Below the pieces are notes generated by a model, which worked only from the letters and a program-made list of their open reading frames with translations, made no database searches and was not told the origin of the DNA. A stretch of 64,000 bases of DNA. Origin: Parascedosporium putredinis. Taxonomy: Eukaryota; Ascomycota; Sordariomycetes; Microascales; Microascaceae. Location: NCBI GenBank assembly GCA_949357655.1, contig CASHTG010000019.1:868001-932000 (forward strand). Reading direction: 5' to 3'. This document shows positions 24,821-38,600 of the stretch, in pieces. Both the position numbers and the translations under genes were made by a program. Positions within the stretch are counted from its first letter, which is position 1; each line of letters opens with the position of its first letter.

Positions 24821-27800
24821 ATGGCCGAACAGACAACTTTGATCGCCCTCCAGACCCTTGATAGAATTTTTCTATCCATCCTTGAGGGTCGTCACGAGAA
24901 TCTCGACCTTTTGCGAGACGACAGCTCCCCTCTCGATGTCTTTGAAGAAGAGCTGAAGAAGGTCTGGTGTCGGCCTGCAAGGAGCGCCGAAAGCCGTAAC
25001 GCCATAAATTCTGGTATGTTTAGTAGCACCGCCTACAGCTGAGCAGTCCTAATACCTTTCCTATCTTCAGGCAACATCACCGTCAATGGAGATGAGTACC
25101 AAATCAACGACGAGTTTAAGCAGAATGTTCTGAATTTGTCAGACGAGCTCGAAATCAACGAGCTTGAAGCGGCCTCCCTAGTTCTTGACTCACAAGATGA
25201 TCCTGGAATTCTTGGACGATCCCTTCTCGAATGCTCCATCATCCGCTTCCACCAACACAGGAAGTATGTCCTCGATATCATACGGTTACTCGTCGAGCTT
25301 GATCGGGAGGCAGAAACTGAAACCGGCCCGGTTTACGAATATGCAACGCAGTATCTACGCGAAGGTGTCTTCGCCTCGAATGGAGCCCAGCGCATCATAA
25401 GTCGGTGCATGACGGCCATGAAGGATATAAGGAACTGGGTCCAAAAACTGAATGACAAGATTACTGCTGCGGCAGTCCTTGCCGGGGTACCGACCTCGCA
25501 ACTTTCCGGGGAGCTCGAAACCGTCGACTTCTCGCGTGTCAGCCTCATCCAGCAGCATGAATTGATGGCAGTGATCATGTGCAGGGCTATTGAGACAAAC
25601 CTTGGCCAGGAGGACGATTTCAAGGCTCTCCTCGCAGAGCTGAAAGCGACAGACAAGTATGACTGTTTATTAGGTACGTACGCTTGGCACACGAGGCAGC
25701 ATAGCTAGAAGCTTAGTGCACACCCTCTAACCCTTTTATAGTCCATAGAATACCACCTCTTGGAGCCTTTATTACACATCTTGGATCGGTGGAGTCAAAT
25801 AGCGGCCTAAACCAGGCAAGGAAACTCAATGCTGCCGTCTGTCCCAAGGAGCCAGAACAATGGGCATTACCTTACCTACAAGCAGCCTTCAGAGTATGGT
25901 GGCTATCCGAATACAGCGGATACTACATCGACGATATTGAGGAGGGCACCATTGTTCCGCCAGTGGACCTGGACGAAGGTACAGATTATCGAACCCCCTT
26001 CCGTTCCCGTCCATCTATTTTCATGCATGAGTTAACCTTGGTATTGCATTTTAGAGGACCGTGAAAGGGCTAGACAATTTTTGACTCCTTAAAAGATGGT
26101 GCCTTTGATTTCCTCCTCTCGGTTGCTGGCGATGTCAAGTCTGTAGAATGGCAAGATCCAGCGCGTGTAGGGATGAGATCGTGGTTACAGCGCAAGTCAC
26201 CTCATCTCTCCTCCGATTCAGTCCCATTCTCGGAGTTCTTCCAAACCGCCCTCATGTCCCGTCTCGAGGTCTTCATCGATGGATTCATCACCAACCTTCC
26301 CGATGTTTTGCGGCGTCTACGAGTCGAGCAGGATGAGCAGCGACAACTTAGCCAGACGCATGAGCATGACCTCAACCTCGAGAGATTCTTAATCATCATC
26401 GCGTACGCTTATGAGGGACGACCGGAGGCGGCGGCCAACTTCTGGTCAGATCCAGATTCGAACCTAGCTGGATTCATGCACTGGGCCTCCCGGAGAGCTT
26501 CCACCCCGCTCGTAACAGCATTTTGTGAGATGCTGCAAGCAATCTCCGAGAATGAGGATTGCGCGACGTCTGCCCACGAATTCCTGATGGATGAAGGTCA
26601 CCATGCCTCCGGCAAACTGCGAAAGTCCTTGTCTCTGACATGGGCGCAAATCTTCAAGGAGCTCAACTTTTTCTCTGAGAAGATTCGAGAGAAGCCAGCC
26701 CCCACTCCGCAAGCAACGTTTCGCCCTGGAAAGCCAAGTCCCGTCGTGATCGAGACAGAGCCAGAGTCGGCAATGATGTTGGAATGCTACCTACGCCTAA
26801 TCACAAAGCTAGCCACCGAAAGTGAAACTGCTCGTCAATATCTACTTCATGAGCAGAAATTCAACTTGGTTGACATTCTCTTTCAACTTGCAAGCAGCCA
26901 AATTCCGCCGCGCCTTCGAGCTTGCACTTTTGGGCCCTTGGGGCCCTTGTGACGAGGAAGTCAGTCGAGGAGTGCCATGCCATGTGGGCCCATGTTGATA
27001 GCTGGACCACCGGGGCGTACAGCCTTCCCCCTCAGGCCATCCAACGGGATATACTAAGCTCTCTCAGCTCGGCCCAATGGTCTCCCCGGACCGAGTGTTA
27101 GAGGAGATTAGCAACGGTTTCGAGGAGCCGTACGCCTTCATCCTTCTCCTCACATCCCTCTTGACCCCTGTGGATGGTGCAAGTCCGTTGAACGACTCCC
27201 TCCCATTTCCCGAGAACCTGGGGTCGTCGTATCGGATGCCTGGCATCGACGGTTTTGTTGATTATGTATTAGGCCATGTCCTATCTCGGAAGGCCGACGA
27301 GCTCACAGATAAGAATCAGGCGCGGATGCTCAGGCTGCGATGTCTCGACTTTGCTCTGGTGTGTCTTAACTCATTCAATGAAGACCTCATAATACTTGCG
27401 AACTCGACAAACCTCCCAATCGATTCCGCGATAGCCGCAACCGATCTAGCTACCTATGTGCGGTTGCATCCCTTTGCTCGAGTCATGGAGTGGATGCTCA
27501 CTGAGAAAGCAGTGACTGCCGTCTTCTCAGTCATTCACCAGCCGGCGATGGAAGTTGGAAATTCCTCTCCTGACTCGCCCCTAATTCTAGGAATTCTCCA
27601 AGCAATCACACTCATCTCAAGGATACTCGACCTCCAGGCCACGTACCTAGAGATCATTCGGCCAATAATAAGGAATCAGGCCACATACCAAAGACTGCCG
27701 GGTTCGGCGTCCCTCTACTCTTCGTTCGAGGATGGCTTAGTAGGCCACTTAAACCTTATCGTAGATTTAGGCACCTTCTGTGGTCTTGGGCTGCCTGATC

Positions 27801-30235
27801 TAACGTTGTCCTGCCTCAAGCTTCTCGAGAGAGTTTCCGTCTCTCCCAGAGTCATATCGGCATGGTCATCCAATGGCGGACGGCATACCCATCGCAACAA
27901 AGCCATCGTTGCTTTAGAGGCCGATGGTGACAACGAATCTATTTCGCGCTCGTTCATGGCGGACTTGGACGCGCCGCTTGAACCAGGTCGAGAGATGGAT
28001 TCACCAAGCTACATGATCAAGATATACATCCTTGATTTTCTCTACGCCTGCCTTCGCGAGTCGCCAAAACGACCCTCGATCGCCCACCTTCTGCTAGGCT
28101 TTCAGTGCGAGGTTGACCGCTTAACCATTGAGCCTAACAGTCCGTTCTATAACGGGGCGTCTGTTTTCCACAGTCTGATCACCCTATGGAACGGAATTAC
28201 TACCCTTGACGAGCAGGGAGTACGGCAATGGCTTATGGCGCTCAAGTACAAGACTCTGCGGATCCTACAGATCTTGTGGAGTTCGCCTCTGACCGCACCC
28301 TTGGTCATAGATGAACTAAGAAATATCGACTTCGTGTTTGCCGTCTCACGCGAAGAGCAAACCATGTCTGCTGAGCTTCTCTGGGAAGGCGCCCCGATGG
28401 TCGCAATGGAATTCCCCCTCACTGATGGCGCGAGCACGCTCATAGACTTCATGTCTCACCGCGCTGCTGTCTTCGACTACCTTGCCATCGAATTATGCAA
28501 CGTGTCCCAGGCCAACCTGCCGACATATAAGAGGAGAATATTTGATGCGCTCCGAGGCGAGATACCGCAAAACTCGCAAGAAGTAATGCCGGCATGTTCC
28601 GTCTTTGAACTCTTTGATTTTATCCTACCGTTCGAGTCCTGGGCAATTTCTCCCCTCCGCTCGAGTTCTACAACGGGATCGACGTCAACGCCTGCATAGT
28701 CGACGATGGCGATGGAAACCAAGTCTACAATGTTGATCAAGTCAAGGAAATCATGCTGCTTAAGCGAAGCGAGATGAGAGACAGCGCATCCCTGATCTCG
28801 GCCCAGGATTTGGCTATCATCAACCGGGAAGAAGCCAGCCTACTAGAGTACCTTTTATCGTCTAACAGACAGGTACAGATGGTGTCGCAGAGCCTAAAAC
28901 TCCTCAAGGCCTGGGTAAATCTCGTGCTCATCATGATCGAGTCCAACGACTTGCAAGGCAGCGCGCGGACATCCTTCTATCTGCAGACCCTGCAAACAAT
29001 CCTGCCCAATCTTGAATCATGCGCGTCGGAGCGCCAGCCCTTGGCATACGAGCTCGCAAAACTTGCCAAGGTGCTGCTCTTCAAACTTGATCTCACACCC
29101 GCGGCCGGCGTTGACAGCGTGAACGGCAAAGCGTCCGAGATGAGCCACTTAGTTGGAGACAAGCTCTATCAGCTCTTCCAGACTTGCCTCCAGGCCATTG
29201 GCAAGTGGGCTGATCAAAGCGAGCTGAGGACGGTTTACTACAGCATCTGCTATCGCTACCTCACTGGCATGGCTGACGAGGGCGCTGCCTTTTCCGAGCG
29301 TCAAAAGACAATAAAGACGATCCAAGTTTACGGTGATAGGTTAGCAAACGTCATTTGTGACGATGCCTATGGCGGTGAACCTGCCTGCCAGACCGCGGCT
29401 CTCATCCTGCTCTCTGCTCTTGTTAATCTAGGTAGCCAAGAGCGTGATAGCCACATCGTCGACACCCTCAACAGGCTCAACTTTATCGGCATCCTCGTCG
29501 ATTCCTTGAGAAATATCATGCAGGAGGGCCAAGAGATCTTGCAGTCTGGCAAGCCGGAGCAGCAGCATTATCACGATGCAAAGCTTGCACTCCTACTCCA
29601 GTTATGCCAGACGAGGGAAGGTGCTAAATACGTCTTGCACGCCAACTTATTCCGTGCCATCGAATCGTCTGGCCTCTTCTCCGTTGATCCGGAGCTACAA
29701 ATCGGTAAGCCCGTCCCCAAACCCCCTTGGCCCTTTCCTTACTTCCCTGGCGGGACGCGCTAACAAGCATCTTAATCTATCAATAGATCCGAATAATCCC
29801 ATGGCGCTCACCAACCACTATGCCCTCCTCGCTAAGGTTGCCCGAATCATAGGGGCGGCTCTTGTCAGTCGAGGCTCTCACAACCTTCCTCAGGGCCGCC
29901 GCTTCCTGACAAACCATCGTATGCTCGTAGCGCATACGCTCAAGAGGTCAGCGGGCATCGGTCATGTTGGCAGTGAAGATGAGCTAGCGGAGATGATTGC
30001 GGAATTGGCGGATTCCTTTGTCGTCATGATTATTGCAACTGGGTTCTTGGAGGTAAGCCTATCTGCACTTCTTTCCGACCTTTTTACCTCGCCTTGTTTT
30101 TTCACGTTTCGGATGAGGGAGGAGGCGTAGACCATGCTAACTAATACCTCACAGTTTGAAAACGAAGCCTTCCCCGAGAAAAGGAGGGATTCCCCATATT
30201 ATTCCACTAGAAAGAGCCATCTAAGTATCAAATGA
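24821..30235 (+). CDS. nup192: Nucleoporin Nup192 (Nup205 homologue)
   Basis: This is a large alpha-solenoid scaffold of the inner ring of the nuclear pore complex. The protein starts at the ATG at 24821 (MAEQTTLIALQTLDRIFLSIL). Introns lie near 25014-25070, 25673-25741, 25979-26055, 29705-29787 and 30052-30154. Recognisable Nup192 segments are NGDEYQINDEFKQ, PGILGRSLLECS, SLPPQAIQRDIL, FVDYVLGHVLSRK, VYNVDQVKEIMLLK and GDRLANVICDDAYGGEPACQ. The chain ends at a TGA at 30233-30235. Five apparent one-base losses break it, near 26084, 26915 (TTTT), 27083 (CCCC) and 28640, with a less certain one elsewhere; homology continues directly in the next frame each time. About 1,700 residues after splicing matches the family. 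The C-terminal end after the last intron is short and less certain. Confidence 0.92.
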
Positions 30236-31198
30236 AAAGTAAAAAACAGCATCGGCATCGACAGGGATGAACAAAGTCAGCCGCAACAAGAAAGCAAAGG
30301 GGCATGGATATACTTGTAGGAAACAAAGTAGGCTTTATTCAGTGTGAATAATAGATCACCATAATGGAACATATCCCTCACCGTGGTCCCTGAAGTTATA
30401 CACCAAAAGTTGTTGCGTCAAACAGCTGCTTGTCGCTTAATGATGAATTCGGCAAACGGGCTTGGGGATAGGGTATGCGTCTTCCACGACTACCGGCCTG
30501 TGTGCAGTCAGTCTTGGCCCTAACTCTAACCTCATTGCCATCCCCAGACAAACTGGCTTTTGACTTTAATCACCCGAGATATCAAATGGTGTATAGACCT
30601 TTCCAGTTATCGGGATGCACTCGCAGAGAGCCCCCATTTGAATACGATGGACTTTTGAGACAATTCTCGTGCCGTGCACCTAGTAGAGGAGTACAGAGCA
30701 AGAGTGGGCGCCCTGTCTATAGCCAAGTCCAACAGCTCTGATAGAAAACATTGGAAGTGAAGCACACTGAATACTTTGAATAGACAACGGCCTGAAAGGA
30801 CCGAACGAGATATATACGACGAGGGTGAGGAGAGGGAAGGAAACAGAAAGCAAAAAAACAAGTTACACGTGTGGTATGAAGCCCCCTAAGCTACGCCAAA
30901 TGCTCTGCCCCCAGTCATGAAAAGATGCCGTCATATCTCATAAACTCCTCAATCAATGCAGTTTGCGCGCGATGTAAGGAGAAGAAAGGTCTCCTCCCCA
31001 AGCAATGATAGAAAGGAGAAGCAGGAAAGTCAAAACCGAGCCGACCGCAACACCAAAAGCTCTAGAAAAAGAAAGAGAAGCAGGAACAGTCTCTTGCGTT
31101 ATGTAGGATGCGGCAGTTTCTCCGCCACATCCACCTGCATCATAGGCCACACCAAGTGGAACTACGATGGAGAATGGAGTAAAGCGGTAAAAAGAGCG
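30236..31198. other. Convergent 3' region nup192 / RING gene
   Basis: The 3' flanks of two convergent genes meet here. Only short frames without recognisable motifs occur. No repeats or RNA genes are seen. Confidence 0.45.
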
Positions 31199-32443
31199 TT
31201 AAGCATGAGACCGTTTTCCTTTTCTCGTCGTCGTCATGAGCTTCAGTTCCAGTGGCCAGATGCCTTTCGTCGTCTGTTTGTAGGAGTCACGGGATCGATT
31301 CTCGATTTTCTGACGGCAGATGGGGCACTTGTTCTTCTGATTTTCTATATTCAGAGCAGATACAAGGCAGTCGCCACAGAATAGGTGACCTAGATGGAAA
31401 GGGAAACGTGAGTAACCATGTACAGGATACCGAGCCTGGTCTCCGCGACGTACCACAATGCGTAACGGTGAGAGAAGTTGAATGGTCCATGCATATTGCG
31501 CATTGAAAAGCCCCTAGCTTGACGCGGTCCGCCCTCTTCTGCTGCCGCTGGAGCAGGATCTCGGGCACTTTGGTCGGATCCCTCAGATCAATGATATCTG
31601 AGTCGTGGTCGGAATCGGACCAGGTTAACACGTCGTCATCTCGGGGCGCGTCCCCGATCTTTGGCGCTTGGTAGAGCCCGTCGAAGGGGCCGACCTCTTC
31701 CTCTTGGACGTAGGTCCGGGACTTGAACTAGGGAGGGCAACCCCCGCTAAGCCAGCTGCTGTGCTGTTCCGCTTTCTTGAAGACATGGTGGGTCGGGAAA
31801 ATTCGGCACCCGAGGTGGGAGGGAGTTCGAGGGGGTCCACTCGCTCTTCCGTTGGAGAGGGGCCTAGAGCGTGCGAGGGATTAGGCGATACGAGGGCGGA
31901 CGTCGCTCGCGTTTCGGTAGAGAGTGTGGGTTCAGTCGAGGGGACTGCCCCGCGGCTCGGAGAGGCTATACGGTGCCGTGACAAAGCCACCAACTCAGGT
32001 GTGAATAACGTGCCGGAGGAATAGGGTATATCGAGGGTGAGGGACCGAAAAGTCGGATCGGCGGTCTCCAAAGGTGCAGGAGGCAAGACTACGCCGGGGA
32101 ACAAGGTGTGTGATCGGCCGAGGTACAAATTAAGCCCCTCGGCGGTTGGTAGAGGGCAGTCTTCGGCGAAGTCGGGGAACGAGAGAGTGGGGAGATTCGA
32201 CAGTCGGGACCCCGTCGTTTGCAATGTCGGCGGCGCTATGGAAGGTAATAGGTAGGGTGAGTACGATAGCGAAGCCAAGTCGGAAGGTGGGCCCAGGGGA
32301 AATGATTGTTGGAAGAGAGGCAAGTCGAAGTCACAGGTGCCCGGCGGCTCGAGCGAGGTCTGGGTCGAGTTGAAGGGCTGAGCGAGGGGAACAGGTCCCG
32401 GCCTGCTGGAGGGAAAAACTGGTAAGTATGAAGCGGTGCACAA
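31199..32443 (-). CDS. C3HC4 RING E3 ligase, Slx8-like (candidate SUMO-targeted ubiquitin ligase)
   Basis: The C-terminal RING finger reads CAIC...THC-GHLFCGDC...CPIC, a complete C3HC4 zinc-binding set, followed by a short basic tail ending at 31199. The N-terminal part is disordered and rich in Pro, Ser and Thr. A basic patch (KRKR, KRQR) and the acidic stretch WSDSDHDSDIIDLRDP follow. DSDIIDLRD looks like a SUMO-interacting motif, which with the terminal RING suggests Slx8/Rnf4-type function. Intron 31390-31453 (64 nt) splits the codon between the THC and GHLFC parts of the RING. One G appears missing from GGGG near 31650. The upstream frame has no ATG before its stop near 32477. The first in-frame ATG is internal at 31786 (MSSRKRNS), so the start is either there or in an unseen upstream exon. 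Confidence 0.75.
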
Positions 32444-35400
32444 GGACCGCCCTGGAGTATTAAGCTGGGCTGTGAAGCAAAACGTTGCTTCTTAGGAGGG
32501 GAACGAGGGTGAATAAGGGTTTGTTTTGATCATCTGGGACGCCTAGGCAATATAGGCAGGGTGAGGGAGATATTATAGAAAATATCCGCATTCCACCAGG
32601 CATACGAGAGGAGTGGGCCGAAAGAGGGAAAGAAAGCCACGGTCTAGAAGTCAGCCAGCACTGCTCAGCTCTACTAGAATAGGCTTGTATCTACCCCCTG
32701 AGAAAATGAGAGAAGGATGGCAGAATCGGGTAATCAGGGGAAGGTGGGTTGAAAAGAAAAGAAAAACAACAATGCGTCGGGCTGGCCTGGTCTTACAAGG
32801 AAGGAAGATGCCAGAAAGAGAAAATCAAGAAAGAAACATGAATCACAACCTAGTGAAGCAAATCATGGGCCCTGTGAAAAGGCAAAAAGAACCAAGAAAA
32901 CAGTGTATCCAATTAGTAATCGTGGCAAGAGAGTTTGTGAGGCCTACCTAACTGGTGTTGATGGCCCAAAGCGGAGTTCAGGAGGCGATCATAGGCCATT
33001 CGCTCAGGATTGCCATTGCCCTCCATGTGGAGTGTTTTGTGTTTTGGTTGACGATTCGTACGGCTTTTTGCACTGTGCTCGGGTCCTCCGTCTTCTGCAA
33101 TGTCGTCGATGAGCTTTGTAGTGTCGGCCGGCTGCCAGCCAGTGGGGCAGCTGTTGGCAGCTTTCTGAGGAAGTATGGAGTGGGCTCTCTCTGCACTCAG
33201 GCGCTGTGGAGGACTCGTCTTCAACAACAGCCGCCGCGGTGCACTCGATGTGACAAGCGCACGACTAGGTGTCAGCTAAAAGAACGGTAAGGGTTGCTGT
33301 GTCGGTCCTCGATATTGAAGAGAGAAAAAACTCATGAGCTGGTTCGAAGAGATGGAGGAAGACCAGGGCGTTTGCGCAAGACGCTCGGGGTGGAGGAACA
33401 AGCCCCATCTTATTATTATTGAGGTCCTTTGTGATTCCACAGCCTGACGACGCAGACACGAGTCGTCCCTGTCCAGCTTCCCCCTTCAACAAGAGTCAAT
33501 AGCTGAATTCTGGCCAACGAATACTCTCGGCCCGCCCCAACTAGGTTCCTCGCCGGACAGGCAGCCCACCCCTTTAATATTAGCCATCCCCGTTCCGGTC
33601 TACGAGTAAGAAGAAAGGAGAAAATACAGAGCAAGGCCAAAGGGTGACAGTCTCTTGCATCCTTTGTCTTGCTTTGTCAAGCTGATCCGGGATGCGGAAT
33701 GACAGACGAAAGGGACGAGCCGAGTGGGGTCCTGTCCTGGGTACGAGACCCCCGGTCCTCTCCTCACCTCACACAGAGTTGGCTTGGTTTGCCAGTCCAC
33801 CGGCGATGCCGGGAGTTCATTCCGTCACAGCTTACGTTCAATTAACGGCTTTAGCGGTAGTCGCCACTATTCTTTGCTCGGTCCGAGGCGAGTGAACCTT
33901 AGCTGCAAGTTGGCCACGTAGTACGAGGCCAAATTGGTGGTTGGTAAACATTGAATTCTTACCTCATAAAAAATAAAAAAAATAAAAAAAAAGAGAGATC
34001 ATTAAAGCTCGAGATCCCTCCCTCTCGAGAGTACTGAAACAAAATCTCGGTGATCTTGAGCCGCGCCAAGCACCCCTCGGGCATGCACCGAGGCCATAAT
34101 ATTCCCGCCTCAATCGGGGGAATGGCTGCATTCTGAGCGGATGGGCAGCGAAGCCAAGGGAGGATCGGTCAGGGTCGCGGACCACCTCAACCTAGCCAGC
34201 CCCGAGTGATTCTCTTGACTGATCAGTTGATGTGTCTCTCATTTATCGGTGCATACCAAGATTGAGTAGTTGCAGGAAAGGTTGGCACCTTGGGCAATAA
34301 CACCACCTCTAGTTGGTCCCTGGGCCCATCCTCGAATCGGCAACGCAGCAACCAAGGTTTAAGAATTGAAGTTCAGACGAGGTTAAAAAAGCAAAAGAAA
34401 TATTTCCAGCGTTCAATGCAGCTACAGAGAGTGTGATGGGGAAGAAGCGACTGACGAATCGGCCGCATGGTAACAAGCACCCATGGCCTGATCACAAGTT
34501 AGAAGTGATCTCGAACACCGATTTCTTTTCACTTGCAGATCAATGCTACTCCAGCATCATCAATACATTGATAGATGTACGAAGTAAGCAATTCCACCAG
34601 ACGCAAGCAACCCGACCGGGCACTTTTGGTCAGCCTAGTAGCGTTCGAACCTTGCCGACCTTGCGGCCCTAACCAACATTTGAAATGTGTGGAGGCAAAT
34701 GATGGGGAAGGAAAGTACAGGCGAAACGGGCACCTTGGGCGAATACAAGTAAAGTAAATGTATCACATATCGTCGGTTGATCAGGGCACCAGGGCACATT
34801 AAGCGTCTAACCCTGTAGTGGTACCTACCTGCACCTACGAAGCGACATGGCGCAATCCAGATACTTTGTAGGAGGCAGGTTCATTCCATCGGGCTGTATC
34901 AAGAGATTACACGTATGGGAACAGCACAAATAGTCGAGTATCGCCAACTATACGTCAAAAAGGTTGAACAGACTGAAGAGACCGAGACGGCTGGCGTGCT
35001 TTGGGAGCCCTTCAATTAACTTAAAGGCCAATAACCCTTTTTCGTGTCCAAACATTGATAGGCGGCGACGAGATGTCACGCTTGGATCGTGGGACGGGCC
35101 TGCCTAGCCCATGATGCTTCAACGGAGTGTTGACCATCATTAAGGGAATGACGAGCTGCGATTCCCTAGCTGGACTGTGATTGAATCAGACTTTGCTTCA
35201 ATAAACGTCAACCTACACTTGTCCAAAAGCCCAGAAAGCGACGGAAAGAGTTTTCAAGAATTCGGCCCTCCCCATAACTAGATGGATATTTTATCTGTGG
35301 GTGGTGCGGAAGGGGCAAAAGCTCGCTTGCCTTTGACGAGGTGCTGCTGTAGATACTGCTGTACTGCTGTACTGAGCTGACGTCTGGGGAAAGCAACTAG

Positions 35401-35686
35401 TCAAAGCGAACTTGAAAAGAGAATGATGTGATTGGCTGGAATGGCTTTTTATGGGGCACGCGTCAGGATTGACCTTTTACGGTTGAGCCTCGCGAATCTT
35501 TTGTCACGCTCGACCACCTCAACAGTCACTCCCTCGAAAGCCTAATCTAAAGCCAACAACTCTTTCGGTTCAACACAAGCAAGGAAGATTTATTTTTACT
35601 CCGGTGACATCGAAGAGAATGACAGCCTAGGTCGCATCGAATCCTCCACACCTTCCACTCATCCCTCATGTCCTCTCACGATTGCG
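32444..35686. other. 3.2 kb divergent intergenic region (RING gene / mip1)
   Basis: No gene can be supported. A - strand frame (32913-33227) could be an upstream exon of the RING gene or a small protein, but shows no motif. An A-rich tract with AAAAAAT units lies at 33967-33993. The rest looks like promoter and leader sequence for two divergent genes. No terminal repeats of a transposon are seen. Confidence 0.4.
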
Positions 35687-38600
35687 ATGCTGCATCCCGC
35701 CACCAGGCGTTTTCGCCCCTCAGTGGCCACCTCCTTCTGTAGGATACGCACATTGTCCGGTCGCAAACCTCACCATACCGCCTACATTATCCGTTGGCAA
35801 TCAACTTCACCCGATAGAACATCACCTGACCATAGCCCGGACGATAACATCTCCAAAACCTTAGCACGTATGTGTAGCCCCGTCTTGCTTCGTCCTAGTC
35901 CTCGTCCCAGCCCCAGTCCCAGTCCCAGTCTCCATCGCCTTACCTTCGCGGCGCGGTTTGTCCCCAATAAGGAAGCCCCGCCCTCGTTTCTAACCATCCC
36001 GCCTGCTAGTGCGTTCTCAAGCAAGATTCAACGAGATAGGCGTCCAGCACCTGAGTAGCCATGTCCATCAACAAATCTTCCCCGACGGATGCCAGCCTCC
36101 CTCCCAGGAGCTCGTCGCCTTGGCTCGGGATCACCTACAGCGTCACGACCTCCTAGGGAAGAACACCGACAGCGGCGACCCGATAGCCTTCGACCTCCCT
36201 GCCCTCCAGGGCCGCACCCTCGATGAGCATTTTCACAAGCTAGGCGTCGACTGCGCCGAACCCTTCCTCGGCCTGTCCAAAAGGTTTGCTCTCGCGAGCC
36301 TACCCCCAAACCGCGAAAATGGCTCCACCGAAGCGGCTGGGTAAAATACCTTGCCGACGGCTCCTCGGAACCGGTCAGCGCCCCGCAGGAGGATATGCTC
36401 TGCTTTGATACCGAAGTCATGTGGAAAGAGAGCCCGTTTGCCGTAATGGCATGCGCCGCCAGCCCTACCGCCTGGTACATGTGGCTGTCGCCATGGCTCC
36501 TTGGCGAGTCTGAGTCGCCGCGCCATCTAGTGCCTCTCGGAGACCCAACCAAGGATAAAGTCATTGTCGGCCACAATGTAGGATACGATCGCGCCAGGAT
36601 ACTAGAAGAGTACGATCTCAAGCAGTCGCGCAACTCCTTCATCGACACAATGTCCCTTCATGTTGCCGTCAACGGCATGTGCTCCCAACAACGACCGACG
36701 TGGATGAAGCACAAGAAGAACCGAGAAGTCCGAGAGCGGATAGCGAGCCAAACCGAAGACCTTGCCCTCGCGGAACTTCTCACCAATTCGGCCATGCGCC
36801 ACGAGGAGGAAGAGCTGTGGGTTGAGCGAAGCTCCATCAACTCCCTGCGCGATGTCGCCAAATTTCACCTCAACGTCACCATTGACAAGGCCATACGTGA
36901 TGACTTTGGCGAACTTGACAGGGCTGGAGTGCTAGGGAAGCTCGATGAGCTATTAGACTACTGCGCTGCGGATGTTGCCATTACGCACCGCGTCTACCAA
37001 GTCGTGTTTCCCAACTTCCTCGAAACCTGCCCCCACCCCGTCAGCTTCGCCGCGCTTCGGCACCTGTCGTCCGTGATCCTTCCGGTGAATAAGTCGTGGG
37101 AGAAGTATATCGCCAGCGCAGAGGCAGTCTACCAGCAACTCAGCGTGGCCGTCCAGGAGCGCCTTATCGCCCTCGCGGACAAGGCGCTCGAGATCAGGAA
37201 GACGCCCAGAAGTGGTCCACCGACCCTTGGCTCAAGCAGCTGGACTGGAGCGGCCAGGAAATCAAGATGGTCAAGGGTAAAAAGAAGGGCGACCCGCCGA
37301 GACCCGCTGCGCGCCAAAAGAAGCCCGGCATGCCTCGGTGGTACAAGGATTTGTTCGCAAGCAACGAGGCCCCAATCAATCTCAGTGTGCGCACGCGAAT
37401 AGCGCCTCTGCTGCTCAGGTTAGCCTGGGACGGCCATCCGCTAGTCTGGTCGGACACGTACGGGTGGACTTTTCGCGTTCAGCACAAAGAGGCGAGCAAA
37501 TACCTAAACAAGCAGATGGTACAGTGCGACTTTTCCGAGGAGAAGATAGAGGCCCTCAGGAACGATATCGACGGCATCTACTTCAAGCTCCCACACAAGG
37601 ATGGGCCAACGGCTCGGTGCGCGAATCCTCTGGCGAAAGGCTATCTTAATTACTTTGAAACTGGCACTCTGTCGTCCGAATACACGTATGCGAAGGAGGC
37701 CCTCGAGATGAACGCCTCTTGCTCGTACTGGATAAGCGCCCGCGACCGCATCAGATCGCAGATGGTCGTCTACCAAAGCGACTTCGAGGGCTACGGGGCT
37801 AAGCATGCCCAGGAGGACGAATACGGCTTTATTCTACCTCAAATCATCCCGATGGGCACCATCACCCGGCGGGCCGTGGAAAATACATGGCTCACGGCAA
37901 GCAACGCGAAGAAGAATAGGGTGGGCTCCGAGCTGAAAGCCATGGTCAAGGCCCCGCCCGGATACAGCTTTGTCGGTGCCGACGTCGACTCGGAAGAATT
38001 ATGGATCGCCAGCATCTGCGGCGATGCGACATTCAAGCTGCACGGAGGCAACGCCATCGGATTCATGACCCTGGAGGAGCAAAGCTGCGGGTACGGATCT
38101 TCATTCGCGCACGGCCAGCATTCTTGGCATCTCGCGGAACGACGCCAAAGTTTTCAACTACGGCCGCATCTACGGAGCCGGTCTCAAGTTTGCGGCCACG
38201 CTGCTCCGCCAGTTCAACCCCTCCCTATCGGAGCAAGAGACGGTCGAGATCGCCTCGAAACTGTACGCCACCACCAAGGGTACCAGGACGAATCGAAAGG
38301 TGCTCTACAAGCGCCCGTTCTGGCGCGGCGGCACCGAGTCCTTTGTGTTCAATGCCCTCGAAGAATTTGCCGAGCAGGAGCGGCCCCGTACCCCTGTGCT
38401 CGGCGCCGGCATAACCGAAGCGCTGATGAGCAGATATATCAACAAGGGCGGCTATTTGACCTCGCGCATCAACTGGGCCATTCAGTCGTCCGGTCAAGAC
38501 TATCTCCACCTATTGGTTGTGTCGATGGACTACCTCACGCGGCGGTACAACATTGATGCCCGGCTCGCCATTACCGTCCACGACGAAATCCGCTACCTCG

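Noticed and set aside
34580..34680. Possible tRNA arm around GGTTCGAACGC (- strand)
   Set aside because: The flanking bases do not form T, anticodon or acceptor stems.
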